Below, one piece after another: positions 50,257-62,091 of a stretch of 64,000 nt of DNA. Origin of the DNA: Paucidesulfovibrio sp036541255 (GTDB lineage: Bacteria > Desulfobacterota > Desulfovibrionia > Desulfovibrionales > Desulfovibrionaceae). The stretch spans positions 1 through 64,000 of the forward strand of contig JAZHDD010000017.1 in assembly GCA_036541255.1 (NCBI GenBank), read 5' to 3'. A program made the position numbers and the translations under genes. Positions within the stretch are counted from its first letter, which is position 1. Each line of letters starts with the position of its first letter. The notes under the pieces are model-generated. The model did no database searches. It saw only the letters and a program-made list of their open reading frames with translations, and had not been told where the DNA came from.

Positions 50257-50592
50257 CTAGCGGTATTCGGATTCTTCAAGCACCCATTCGCCCTGGTGCC
50301 CTTCGCCCGCGATGATGGTGATGGTCAGGCTGCCCTGAGCGTTTTCCGGGATGGGGAAATCGCACTTGCCCTGGTCGTCCGTGGTTCCGCTGAAGACTTC
50401 GGTCCCGTCGGCTGTCGTGACGATGATCTGCGAATGTTGGGCGGGCGAGGACTTGCTGAAGGAACTTTCCGTATAAATCTTGTCGCCGTCGCAATAGGCA
50501 AAGACCTTGACTCGGTGTGCCTGGGCCGCAAAGGCCAGAGTCAGGATGAGGGCAAAAGCGAGGGCGATGGGTGCGGTGATCCGTCGGGGCAT
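50257..50592 (-). CDS. NikL-like periplasmic accessory protein
   Basis: A 111-residue protein with a signal peptide ending near AAQA. The mature protein begins with HRVKVFAY, followed by a carboxypeptidase-regulatory-like beta sandwich (TADGTEVFSGTTDDQGKCDFPIP). A new N-terminal His is typical of metal-capturing components, and NikL/NikK proteins of Desulfovibrio-type nickel systems have this form. It lies between cbiM and the small membrane protein. Confidence 0.75.
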   Translation of the reverse strand: MPRRITAPIALAFALILTLAFAAQAHRVKVFAYCDGDKIYTESSFSKSSPAQHSQIIVTTADGTEVFSGTTDDQGKCDFPIPENAQGSLTITIIAGEGHQGEWVLEESEYR

Positions 50593-50623
50593 GGGCGCCT
50601 CCTATTGTAAGATGAGTTTGGGT

Positions 50624-51226
50624 TTACGGCACGCCCGCGAGCACTTCCGGCTTGACCTTGGCCAGGAAACCGTAGGCGAACATGGTGATAAGCCCTTCCA
50701 CGATCATGATTGCCACATGGCTGATCACGAGAGCCGTGGCCGCGGGCAGGAAGCCTTCAACGCTGATCAGGGAAGCCGCAGTGAGCAAGGCCGAGAGCAG
50801 GAGCGCCAGAAACCCGAAGGCAAAGGCCGAGGCGCTGCGCACTCCTGGAGACGAACTGCTGAGCAGGGGGCGGAAGAGGTAGAAGCAGAGCACTGCGGGC
50901 GCGGCCATGTTGAAGGTGTTCACGCCGAGGGTTGTCAGCCCGCCGAATTGGAAGAGTACGGCCTGGAGCAGCAAGGCTACCAGGATGGCGGGAAAGGCGG
51001 CCCAGCCGAGAATGATGCCGAGCAGGCCGCCAAGCACCAAGTGCGCGCTGGAGCCGAGCACGGGGACATGGATCAGCGAGCCGACGAAAAATGCGGCGGA
51101 GAGCATGGAAACGCTCATGATTTGGTCGTAATCAATTTTTTTCAGCCCCACGGCGGTCCCGGCTGCGGTGAGTACGCCTCCGGCGGCCAATACGGGCCAG
51201 GGCAGAACCCCTTCGGCAATGTGCAT
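50624..51226 (-). CDS. cbiM: CbiM/NikM-type nickel or cobalt substrate-specific membrane component
   Basis: A 200-residue ECF-type S component. The invariant N-terminus MHIAEGVLP, whose His2 chelates the metal, is intact, followed by about six or seven membrane helices and GVNTFNMAAP. ATG 51226 gives exactly this N-terminus; the longer open frame upstream covers the operator. No ATPase (NikO) or Q subunit lies in the window. The NikR-like box upstream favours nickel over cobalt. Confidence 0.92.
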   Translation of the reverse strand: MHIAEGVLPWPVLAAGGVLTAAGTAVGLKKIDYDQIMSVSMLSAAFFVGSLIHVPVLGSSAHLVLGGLLGIILGWAAFPAILVALLLQAVLFQFGGLTTLGVNTFNMAAPAVLCFYLFRPLLSSSSPGVRSASAFAFGFLALLLSALLTAASLISVEGFLPAATALVISHVAIMIVEGLITMFAYGFLAKVKPEVLAGVP

Positions 51227-51282
51227 GGTAACCTCGGCCTTTGGAAATGATTCTGTAGGAAATGTATTTTCATTGCCCTGTT

Positions 51283-51309
51283 GTGTCAAGCATTTCAAAA
51301 AGGTAACAC
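51283..51309. promoter_or_regulatory. NikR-like operator of the nickel locus
   Basis: GTGTCAA-N13-GTAACAC, matching the reported Desulfovibrio-type NikR consensus GTGTTAC-N13/14-GTAACAC in 12 of 14 arm positions. It lies 57 bases upstream of the cbiM start. Confidence 0.7.
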
Positions 51310-51415
51310 CGGACGTATCGAGTCGAAGGAATCGTGCCGAGCAGTTGTGCGCGGGAATTCTGGACATTCGGGCTCTGCCGGAGCATTATTCCGATCCAGC
51401 AACAAGGAGTTCGGC

Positions 51416-52066
51416 ATGCTTTTCGATTCGCAGGTGGCCGCTTTTGCCGCCGTGGCCCTGGTTCTGACCATCACTCCGGGTAACGACACCATCCTGGTGT
51501 TGCGCAACGCCATTCGCGGCGGGCGGCGGGACGGCATGATCACGGCGTTGGGCATCTGTACCGGATTGTTTGTGCATGCCCTGCTTTCCGCACTGGGGCT
51601 GTCACTGGTCCTGATGCATTCCGCGGACCTGTTTCATGCCGTGAAGTGGGCTGGGGCAGCGTATATCTGCTGGCTTGGTTTCCAGGCACTGCGTGACGCC
51701 TGGCGCGGGGCCGGCCGCATCGAGGCGGCAGGAGCAGCCGGGAGATGCGCTGTACGGGTAGAACTGCCTCTGCGCCGCAGGCTTTTCGAGGGGTTTCTCT
51801 GCAACGTGCTCAATCCCAAGGTCGCGATTTTTTATCTTGCCTTTTTGCCGCAGTTCATCGGTCCTGGCGACCCCGTGGTGGCCAAGTCCGTGCTGCTCGC
51901 AGGCATCCATTGGGCCATGGGACTCAGTTGGCTGGTGCTCATCTCCTGCGGCGTGGATCTGGCCCGCGCCCAACTCACGCGCTCGTCGGTGCGGCGCGCT
52001 CTGGACGGTTTTTGCGGCGTGGCCTTGCTGGGCCTGGGGCTGCGGCTGGCTCTGGACGACCGTTAG
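51416..52066 (+). CDS. LysE/RhtB-family exporter
   Basis: A 216-residue inner-membrane protein with six helices. The motifs LVLTITPGNDTILVLRNAIRGGRRDGM and GFLCNVLNPKVAIFYLAFLPQF are diagnostic of LysE/RhtB amino-acid exporters. ATG 51416 has AAGGAG 6 bases upstream. It ends 3 bases from the convergent AraC-type gene, which could be its regulator. Confidence 0.93.
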   Translation: MLFDSQVAAFAAVALVLTITPGNDTILVLRNAIRGGRRDGMITALGICTGLFVHALLSALGLSLVLMHSADLFHAVKWAGAAYICWLGFQALRDAWRGAGRIEAAGAAGRCAVRVELPLRRRLFEGFLCNVLNPKVAIFYLAFLPQFIGPGDPVVAKSVLLAGIHWAMGLSWLVLISCGVDLARAQLTRSSVRRALDGFCGVALLGLGLRLALDDR

Positions 52067-52069
52067 GCT

Positions 52070-52402
52070 TCAATCCTTGATTTCCCGCCAGGCCGTGGGA
52101 GAAAAGCCCGTGGCCGAGCGAAACACCTTCGTGAAATAGGCGCAACTGCCAAAACCGCACTTCCCGGCCACCTCGGAAACGCTCAGATTGGTCTCGTCCA
52201 AAAGCTGTCGCGCGAGGCTGAGCTGGCACTTGCGTTTAAAGGCGGTCCAATTGGTGCCGCGTTGATGCAGACGGCGCTGCAGGCTGCGCTTGCTCAATAA
52301 AAGCCGGGCAGCCACATCGTCGAGCTTTAGCTCGGAGATGTGTTCCATGGGTTGCATGGCTTGGATGAGTTCTTCTTCCTGCATTTTGAAGGGGCTCGGC
52401 AT
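52070..52402 (-). CDS. Short AraC-type DNA-binding protein
   Basis: A 110-residue protein that is essentially one AraC/XylS double helix-turn-helix (LKLDDVAARLLLSKRSLQRRLHQ, then NLSVSEVAGKCGFGSCAYFTKVFRSATGFSPTAWR). No sensor domain is present. ATG 52402 is assumed, with GAGGAG rather far upstream (13 bases). The frame stays open to 52699, but the extra 99 residues do not resemble an AraC sensor domain and may be degraded sequence. It may be a truncated regulator. Confidence 0.75.
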   Translation of the reverse strand: MPSPFKMQEEELIQAMQPMEHISELKLDDVAARLLLSKRSLQRRLHQRGTNWTAFKRKCQLSLARQLLDETNLSVSEVAGKCGFGSCAYFTKVFRSATGFSPTAWREIKD

Positions 52403-52821
52403 GGTGTGGACTCGACTCCTCTGCGGTGCGAACGAAAATGGAGTGAAAGCAATCCCTTCAGGGTTGGCTTTGATTAGGTCATGGTCGTGCAAGCGTCTAT
52501 AACTAACGCGCCAATTCTTTCTGAAGCCCGTTAACCGCGAGACGAAGGCGGGAAAGACGCCAGACGCTTCTGTCTGTTCAAAGGCGCGGACAAAGCGTTT
52601 GGCCAACTTGCCCGCTGGGTTTTTCTTTCCAACAAAGAGAAAGGTGGGGTAGGGTTGTGCCGAGGTTTTGGTTGCTTGTCGTGGAAAAGGCAAGAGCAAA
52701 AAGCATTGATATGCCCGCTTGGGTGGTGCCCCTGTCTTGGGGGTTCACCCTATTTACGCGGAACAACGGGAAGGGGTAGACTGAAGCAAAGTGGTCGTGC
52801 CGAAGAAAACAGGATCAATTC
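52403..52821. other. Region without a convincing gene
   Basis: About 420 bases between the AraC-type start and the next gene. The minus frame is open over most of it but encodes no recognisable domain. An imperfect hairpin lies near 52722-52748. It may hold the remains of an AraC sensor domain plus promoters in both directions. Confidence 0.4.
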
Positions 52822-53298
52822 GTGAAACTTGCCTATCTCATCAGCGCCCTTACCCTGATCGCCGCCGTGAGCGTGGCTTCGGCATTCTGGAATTTCGGAT
52901 TCGGTTCAGGCGGACCGCCACCCGCCCGCGAGGTCCCGGCAAGCTTGCACGGCCCGTCCGATCTGCCTGCGGGAGTGGAACTGGACATCAAGACTCTGCA
53001 CAAGACCCGCAAGGCCCTGAGCGACATGGAGCGGCATCTGCGGCGTTGCGATCTGTATGTGGACCGACAGGCTTCCTCGCAGCGGTTTGTGGAGCCGGGG
53101 ATTCCGCCCCAGGCCTGCTATACCATCCTTCTTGAACTCAAGGACGGAACCAGGTTGGAAACCCGCAGACGCACCTCCGGCTGGGACGCATTGGATCGCT
53201 CCATGGCTTCCACTGTGCGGACTTGCTTCAAGCAATATCGGCAGATGCGTGAGCGGCACAAAATCCAGGGCCCTGTGCGGGAAATCCACAATTTTTGA
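52822..53298 (+). CDS. Secreted hypothetical protein
   Basis: A 158-residue protein with a Sec signal peptide (about 1-21, ending AVSVASA) and a soluble periplasmic domain. Two cysteines (RRCDLY and ACYTILLEL) could form a disulfide; a third sits in TVRTCFKQY. A helical segment (LHKTRKALSDMERHLRRC) precedes a beta part. No family recognised. The start is GTG 52822 with AGGA upstream. It ends 8 bases before the convergent kinase gene. Confidence 0.75.
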   Translation: MKLAYLISALTLIAAVSVASAFWNFGFGSGGPPPAREVPASLHGPSDLPAGVELDIKTLHKTRKALSDMERHLRRCDLYVDRQASSQRFVEPGIPPQACYTILLELKDGTRLETRRRTSGWDALDRSMASTVRTCFKQYRQMRERHKIQGPVREIHNF

Positions 53299-53306
53299 GA
53301 CAATGC

Positions 53307-56801
<3,495 letters not shown>

Positions 56802-56910
56802 ACCGAGTTCCTCGATTGTAGAAGGAGGAAACTGATAAAATTTACCAGAAATGAAAAGGGAAGGGAAGCATCCCACAATCAAATGGGGAGGAACAATATG
56901 GGAATGCGGC

Positions 56911-57546
56911 TTATGGAAGGGTGCTGAAAAAAAGATTCCAGGCATCCCGAAGCAGGAGCAAACCGAAAAAAGCCAGGGCCAGGGCCAATCCTTTAAGCAA
57001 CAGCACATAGGCCCGCCCGCGCAGAAAGGTTCTGGACCGGGCCGTGAGCAGTGCGATGATTATTTTCGCCGTCACCATGCTGACGTAAAAGCCTGCCAGG
57101 AAAAGCAGCGGCCCCTGTGGGCCGTCCTTCCAGCCGCGCATCAGCATGGGCGAGCCCACCCCGAGCCAAAAGAGATAGGGATGAGGGTTGAGCAGATTGG
57201 TGATGACGCCCTTGCGCAGGGAAAAATTGCGTTGCGGGGTTGTGCCGGGCACGGGGGGCTGGGCGTTCCATGTCTGCCAGGAGAGCTGCAGGACCACGGC
57301 GCAACCCAGCAGGGAGATCAAAGCCAGTGCCCAGGAAAAACGCGCCAATTCGGCCAAAAGCAGGGTCACGGCCAGGATGATGGGCGGGTCCGAGAACAGC
57401 GGAGCCACGGCGATGCGCATGCCTGCCCTGGGGCCGCAGGTCAGGGTTTCGGTGATGACCAGGGTCAGGAGCGGGCCGGGCGCGGCCCCGGCGGACAGGC
57501 CGAGCACGCAGCCGGTGGCCAGGCTGGCAAGGGCGGTTTCAGGCAT
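56911..57546 (-). CDS. LysE-family exporter
   Basis: A 211-residue membrane protein with about six helices. LGLSAGAAPGPLLTLVITETL and GVITNLLNPHPYLFWLGVGSP are the two LysE signatures, here with PGP in place of PGP/PGN variants. It is distinct from the LysE protein at 51416. Substrate unknown. It stands between the hybrid kinase and the envelope operon on the same strand. Confidence 0.9.
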   Translation of the reverse strand: MPETALASLATGCVLGLSAGAAPGPLLTLVITETLTCGPRAGMRIAVAPLFSDPPIILAVTLLLAELARFSWALALISLLGCAVVLQLSWQTWNAQPPVPGTTPQRNFSLRKGVITNLLNPHPYLFWLGVGSPMLMRGWKDGPQGPLLFLAGFYVSMVTAKIIIALLTARSRTFLRGRAYVLLLKGLALALAFFGLLLLRDAWNLFFSTLP

Positions 57547-57588
57547 GGACGGTTTATGCCTTTTGCCCGGCCAATGCGCAAGAGCGAC

Positions 57589-58908
57589 CTAGAAATACCA
57601 TGTCAACCGGGTGCTGAACGAATCCGAGGGCCGGGACTCGAAGCCCGTGCCCGGGACCTCGAAGCCGCCGTACTCGGTTTCCCTGTCGCCCAGGAAGACT
57701 GCGCCGCTGGCGCGTAGTTCCAGGTTGTCGGACAGGCTCCAGCGCAGGCCGGGCAGGAGCGTGGTCGAGCCGTCCCCCAGGTTGTTGATGCCCGTGAACA
57801 GCAGCGTGACCAGGGGATGCACCTCCACTTCCACATGTGCTGCGCCGTAGAGGCTGCCCAGGGTGTGCAGTTCGCCGCGGGCCAGTCGTTCGGACAGGAC
57901 CGGGTCCGCAAGGGATTCCGTGGGTTCGCCGTTGGACAGGCCGTTATGGTAGATTTCCACGAAACCATACCAGTTCTTGCCCAGCCAGTTCCAGGAGTAG
58001 TCTAGGTTGGCGGCCAGGGAGAGATAACCGTCGCGGCCCCGGTTGCGTTCCTCCAGGAAGGTCCAGGAGGCGTCCAGGCGCCAGGCCGCGTCGCCCGCGT
58101 AGCCGCGCAGGCCCGCTCCCACGATCTCGTCCTCGTAGTGTTTGGCCGCGAGCAGGTCGATCTCGGTTTCGCCCACGGAAAAATGCGCCTTGCCGCCCAG
58201 GGAGGCCTGCTCCCAATCGCCGGCTCCGTCGCGCGGATCGCGGTGCGGGGTGTATATCAGCTGTATGCCCGCGTCTCCGGCCTGGAATTGGACCAGGGCC
58301 ATGTCGTCCCCGAGCTTGTAGTCGCGCACCGTGTCCGTGGGCGCAAAGGGATTGAAGAGGTCGAGCGGGTTGAAGACCAGCCCGTTGCCCCAGGTCAGGG
58401 CTTGCCTGCCGAGCCGGATTTCGCCCCAGTCCGGGACCAGGGTCAGGCAGAGCCGGTCCAGCCGGTGGGAAAGCACGGTGCCGTCGTCCTTCCAGGCGGT
58501 CCAGGAAAGATCCATGAGCCTGCGGTCGTCATCTTCGGGCGTGACCAGCCCGTCGGGGTGGAGCCAGGGATAGCGGCGCGCCAGTTCCTTGCCCCGGCTG
58601 CGCGTTTCCCCGCCCTGAAGCCGGGCTTCGTAGTGCACGTCAACGTAGGCGGAGTCGCCCAGAAAGGTTTTGTTCAGCAGGCGCAATTCCAAGAGTCCGT
58701 CCGTGAGCGGCGAGCCGTCCAGGCTGTCCATGCTCGTGCGGCCCGGCGGAAAGGTCAGGCTGCCCAGGCCCATGAGGTGGCCGCCCCATTCCATGTCCAC
58801 CAGAGGCGCGCCTTCGGCGGTTTCCTGAACGGCTTCCTGGGCGCGCGCAGGGATCGCGGCAAGCAGCAAAGCCGGGAGAAGGAGCAGGGCAAGGGCGGAG
58901 CTGCGCAT
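57589..58908 (-). CDS. Outer-membrane beta-barrel protein of the Lol-like operon
   Basis: A 439-residue protein with a Sec signal peptide (about 1-24, ending ARAQ) and many amphipathic strands. It ends in RLTWYF, with the terminal aromatic used by the Bam machinery, so it is an outer-membrane barrel. The middle (GEIRLGRQALTWGNGLVFNPLDLFNPF) resembles DUF1302-type barrels. It follows the ABC ATPase by 1 base and should act with it. ATG 58908 has AAGGA upstream. Confidence 0.85.
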   Translation of the reverse strand: MRSSALALLLLPALLLAAIPARAQEAVQETAEGAPLVDMEWGGHLMGLGSLTFPPGRTSMDSLDGSPLTDGLLELRLLNKTFLGDSAYVDVHYEARLQGGETRSRGKELARRYPWLHPDGLVTPEDDDRRLMDLSWTAWKDDGTVLSHRLDRLCLTLVPDWGEIRLGRQALTWGNGLVFNPLDLFNPFAPTDTVRDYKLGDDMALVQFQAGDAGIQLIYTPHRDPRDGAGDWEQASLGGKAHFSVGETEIDLLAAKHYEDEIVGAGLRGYAGDAAWRLDASWTFLEERNRGRDGYLSLAANLDYSWNWLGKNWYGFVEIYHNGLSNGEPTESLADPVLSERLARGELHTLGSLYGAAHVEVEVHPLVTLLFTGINNLGDGSTTLLPGLRWSLSDNLELRASGAVFLGDRETEYGGFEVPGTGFESRPSDSFSTRLTWYF

Positions 58909-58909
58909 C

Positions 58910-59596
58910 TCAATCCTTGTGCAGGTCGTCCACCACGTGGCCATCCTTGAGGCGCATGATGCGCCGGGCATAGTCCATGACCATGCGGTCGTGGGTGGAG
59001 AAGATGAAGGTCACGCCCCGGGTCTCGTTCATGGAGCGCATGATTTCCAGCAGCCCCTGACCTGTGGCCGAGTCCAGGTTGGCCGTGGGTTCGTCCGCCA
59101 GGACCAGGGACGGCCCGGAGACAATGGCGCGGGCCACGGCCACGCGCTGCTGCTGGCCTCCGGACAGTTCCGCGGGTCGGCGGGAATGCAGGCCTTCCAG
59201 CCCCACGTCGTCCAGGATGGCGCGGGCGCGTTCGGTCCGTTCGCGGGCTGGAACGCCCTGGAGCAGCATGACGTATTCCACGTTTTCCAGGGCCGAGAGC
59301 ACCGGGACGAGATTGTAGGACTGGAACACGAAACCGATGCGGCGCAAACGCAGTTCGGCCAGCTCGGACTGGGACATGGCGTCCACGCGGCCTCCGTCCA
59401 CGCTGATGCTGCCGTGGTCGGGCCGGTCCAGGCCGCCGATGAGGTTCAGCAGGGTGGTCTTGCCCGAGCCGGATGGTCCGGCCAGGGCGGCAAAGGCCCC
59501 CTGCTCGATGTCCAGGGTCACGCCCTGGAGCGCGTGGACCGTGATCTTGCCCTGCTGGTAGGATTTACCGACGTCGATGCATTGGACAATGTGCAT
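58910..59596 (-). CDS. LolD/MacB-type ABC ATPase
   Basis: A 228-residue ATPase with Walker A AGPSGSGKTTLL, signature LSGGQQQRVAVARAI, Walker B LVLADEPTANLDS and the His switch STHDRMV. Its closest group is LolD, which powers extraction of lipoproteins from the inner membrane, and MacB-type ATPases. Two FtsX-like permeases upstream form the expected partners. It starts 12 bases after the second permease. Confidence 0.93.
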   Translation of the reverse strand: MHIVQCIDVGKSYQQGKITVHALQGVTLDIEQGAFAALAGPSGSGKTTLLNLIGGLDRPDHGSISVDGGRVDAMSQSELAELRLRRIGFVFQSYNLVPVLSALENVEYVMLLQGVPARERTERARAILDDVGLEGLHSRRPAELSGGQQQRVAVARAIVSGPSLVLADEPTANLDSATGQGLLEIMRSMNETRGVTFIFSTHDRMVMDYARRIMRLKDGHVVDDLHKD

Positions 59597-59608
59597 GTTC
59601 GCTCCGGA

Positions 59609-60823
59609 TCAGTTGTGGGCCATGGCCTGTACAGGGGTGATGCGCGCGGCCTTGAGCGCGGGATAGAGGCTAACCAGCGAGCCCAGGACCAGGACCACGG
59701 CGTTGCCTTCGAGCATGTCCATGGGCCGGGCCAGGGGGATGATAACGCGGGACATGCCGAAATATTGCGAGCCCTGGGAAATGAACGAAAGGTCGATGCC
59801 TCCGGACAGGGACCAGACCGTGGCGAGGCAGAGCAGGTCGCCCATGAGCGTGCCGAAGAGCATCAGCAGCAGCGCCTCAATCAGAACCCCCCGCACGATG
59901 CGCATGGGCCGCATGCCCAGGGACTTGAGCAGCCCGTACTCGCGGATGCGTTCCAGCACGGCCATGAGCAGGGTGTTCACGATGCCGAAGCCCATGGCCG
60001 TGAAAATGATCAGGTACCAGAGATACAGGAATCTATCGAACAGGTTCAGGTAGCCCACGAGCAGGGGCAGCATCTTGCGCCAGGGCCGAACCTCGTAACC
60101 GGGCCCCAGGTCGGCCTGGATCGCGGCGGCCACGCTGTCGGCCTGTTCCGGGTCGGGCAGCAGGGCACAGGCCCCGGTGGCGCTTTCCAGTCCCAGCATC
60201 TCGCGGGCAGCATCCAAGGTGATGAAGACATAGCCTTTTTCCGTGGCTTCCAGATCCGCATGCAGCAATCCCCGGATGCGAAAGGCGCGGGAGGCGATAT
60301 CCCTGTCCAGGCCCTGAGACATGAGCACCAGTTTTTTGCCCACTTCGGTTTCGAAGTCCCGGGCCAGGGCAGCGCCCACGAGTATGCCGCGCGCGTCGCC
60401 CGGCTCCAGGTGCGTGCCCTGCAACGGCGTATTGCCGTAGAAGGACAGGGCTTCTTCCTTGCCGGGTTCGATGCCCACCAGCACCAGGCCTGCGGAATGG
60501 CGGGCATTGGAAGCCACGCTGCCCACGCGGATGCGTAGCGCCCGAGCCGAACCGGGCGGCAGATGTTGATTCATGGCCGCGAGCACGGTTTCGGGGTCGT
60601 TCAGGGCGTTTTCCACCACGGGATCGTCGAAATAGCCTGTGGCGTGGATCTGGATGTGGCCGGTCAGGTCCGAAATGGCGTTGTCGAGCATGCCTTTGGT
60701 CATGCCCCTGGTCAGGGCAACCATGAAGAGCATGGTCCAGACTCCGATGACCACGGCGGTGAGGATCACCACGGTGCGTTTGGGATTGCGCCAGATGTTG
60801 CGCCAGGCGAGTCGCAGGTCCAT
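59609..60823 (-). CDS. FtsX-like permease, second of a pair
   Basis: A 404-residue permease with one N-terminal helix (about 20-40), a large periplasmic domain (about 45-270) and three C-terminal helices with the FtsX domain (AMGFGIVNTLLMAVLERIREYGLLKSLGM). LolC/E and MacB share this layout. It begins MDLRLAWRNIWRNPKRT, almost the same as its upstream partner (MDLRIAWRNLWRNSRRS), so the pair arose by duplication and probably forms a heterodimer like LolCE. Confidence 0.92.
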   Translation of the reverse strand: MDLRLAWRNIWRNPKRTVVILTAVVIGVWTMLFMVALTRGMTKGMLDNAISDLTGHIQIHATGYFDDPVVENALNDPETVLAAMNQHLPPGSARALRIRVGSVASNARHSAGLVLVGIEPGKEEALSFYGNTPLQGTHLEPGDARGILVGAALARDFETEVGKKLVLMSQGLDRDIASRAFRIRGLLHADLEATEKGYVFITLDAAREMLGLESATGACALLPDPEQADSVAAAIQADLGPGYEVRPWRKMLPLLVGYLNLFDRFLYLWYLIIFTAMGFGIVNTLLMAVLERIREYGLLKSLGMRPMRIVRGVLIEALLLMLFGTLMGDLLCLATVWSLSGGIDLSFISQGSQYFGMSRVIIPLARPMDMLEGNAVVLVLGSLVSLYPALKAARITPVQAMAHN

Positions 60824-60833
60824 GTCTGTTTCC

Positions 60834-62066
60834 TCAGGTGGCGTGCATGGCCTGCACCGGGGTGAAGCGCCGCACGCGCAGGGCCGGGTAGAGCGCGGAC
60901 ACCATGGTGATGACGAAGACCCCGGCGGGTCCGGCCCAGGCCGCCGTGAGCGTCAGTTTCGGGTACAGCCGCTCGGGCAGGCCGTATTTGGCCAGCATGC
61001 CCGCGGCTTCGCCCATGGGGAAACCGTGGATTTCGTACCAATAGGCCCAGAGGCAGCCGCCAACCACGCCCAGGGCCATGCCGATCAGGGTCAGGGCCAG
61101 GGACTCCAGGAGCAGCAGCCGGATGAGCCGCGCAGGGGTCGTGCCCAGGGCCATGAGCACGCCGAATTCGCGGGTGCGCTCGAACACGGCCATGAGAAAG
61201 GTGTTCCAGATGCTGAAGGCCACGATCACAGTGAGTAAAAAATACATGATCACGGCGTTGCCCATGTCCAATTGGATGGCCTGCTTCAGGCCCGGCGCCA
61301 GTTCGTCCCAGGTGAGCGTGACCAGCCCTTTGGTTCCCGGGTTCGCGTCCAGGGCCGTTTGCACGGCCTGCTGCGTTTCCGGGGCCTTGGCCAAGGAATC
61401 GGCCACGACCACGATTTCATTGACGCCGCCGTTCATGGCAAAGGTTTCCTGGAATGCGCCCAGAGGGATGTACAGGGTGGCGCGGTCCAGTTGCTCCTGG
61501 CCGCTTTCCACGATGCCGGCCAGGGTCAGCACCGTGGCCGCCACCGAGCCGTCGCGGGCCTGCCCCAGGAGTACGATTTCATCGCCGGGAGCGATGCGCA
61601 GGTTGCGGGCCAGGAGCGAACCCGCCAGGGCTTCGTAGGCATTGGTATCGTCAAGGAAACGTCCCTGACGCAACGTGCTTTCCAGGGAGGAGGTGCGTTT
61701 TTCGCGTTGCGGGTCCAGGCCCAGGACCAGACCGCCGTACGTGCGTTCGTCGGATGACAGCAGGGCGAAGCTCGTGGCGCGCTGGGTCCAGGCGTGGATG
61801 CCGGGCGTGGCGTCCAAAATGCGGCCCACGGCATCGGGATGGTGCACGTCCATGCGCAGTTCGCGCTTCTTATTATAGCCCTCGGCCTGCACCTGGAAAT
61901 GGCCGGTGCGGGACATGACCGCCGCCTCGATCATGACCTCGTAGGTCCCTTCCTGCCAACTGGCGCTGAAGACCAGGACGGCGCAGGCAAAGGCGATGGC
62001 CAGGATGGTCAGGGCTGAGCGGCGGGAATTGCGCCAGAGATTGCGCCAGGCGATGCGCAGGTCCAT
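60834..62066 (-). CDS. FtsX-like permease, first of a pair
   Basis: A 410-residue paralogue of the next gene product with the same topology: one helix, a periplasmic MacB_PCD-like domain, then three helices (WNTFLMAVFERTREFGVLMALGT). It is expected to bind the substrate in the inner membrane and hand it to the LolA-like protein encoded just upstream, using the LolD-like ATPase. The gap to the second permease is 10 bases. Confidence 0.92.
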   Translation of the reverse strand: MDLRIAWRNLWRNSRRSALTILAIAFACAVLVFSASWQEGTYEVMIEAAVMSRTGHFQVQAEGYNKKRELRMDVHHPDAVGRILDATPGIHAWTQRATSFALLSSDERTYGGLVLGLDPQREKRTSSLESTLRQGRFLDDTNAYEALAGSLLARNLRIAPGDEIVLLGQARDGSVAATVLTLAGIVESGQEQLDRATLYIPLGAFQETFAMNGGVNEIVVVADSLAKAPETQQAVQTALDANPGTKGLVTLTWDELAPGLKQAIQLDMGNAVIMYFLLTVIVAFSIWNTFLMAVFERTREFGVLMALGTTPARLIRLLLLESLALTLIGMALGVVGGCLWAYWYEIHGFPMGEAAGMLAKYGLPERLYPKLTLTAAWAGPAGVFVITMVSALYPALRVRRFTPVQAMHAT

Positions 62067-62091
62067 GCGGGCTCCTTTGTGCGTGTCAGCG

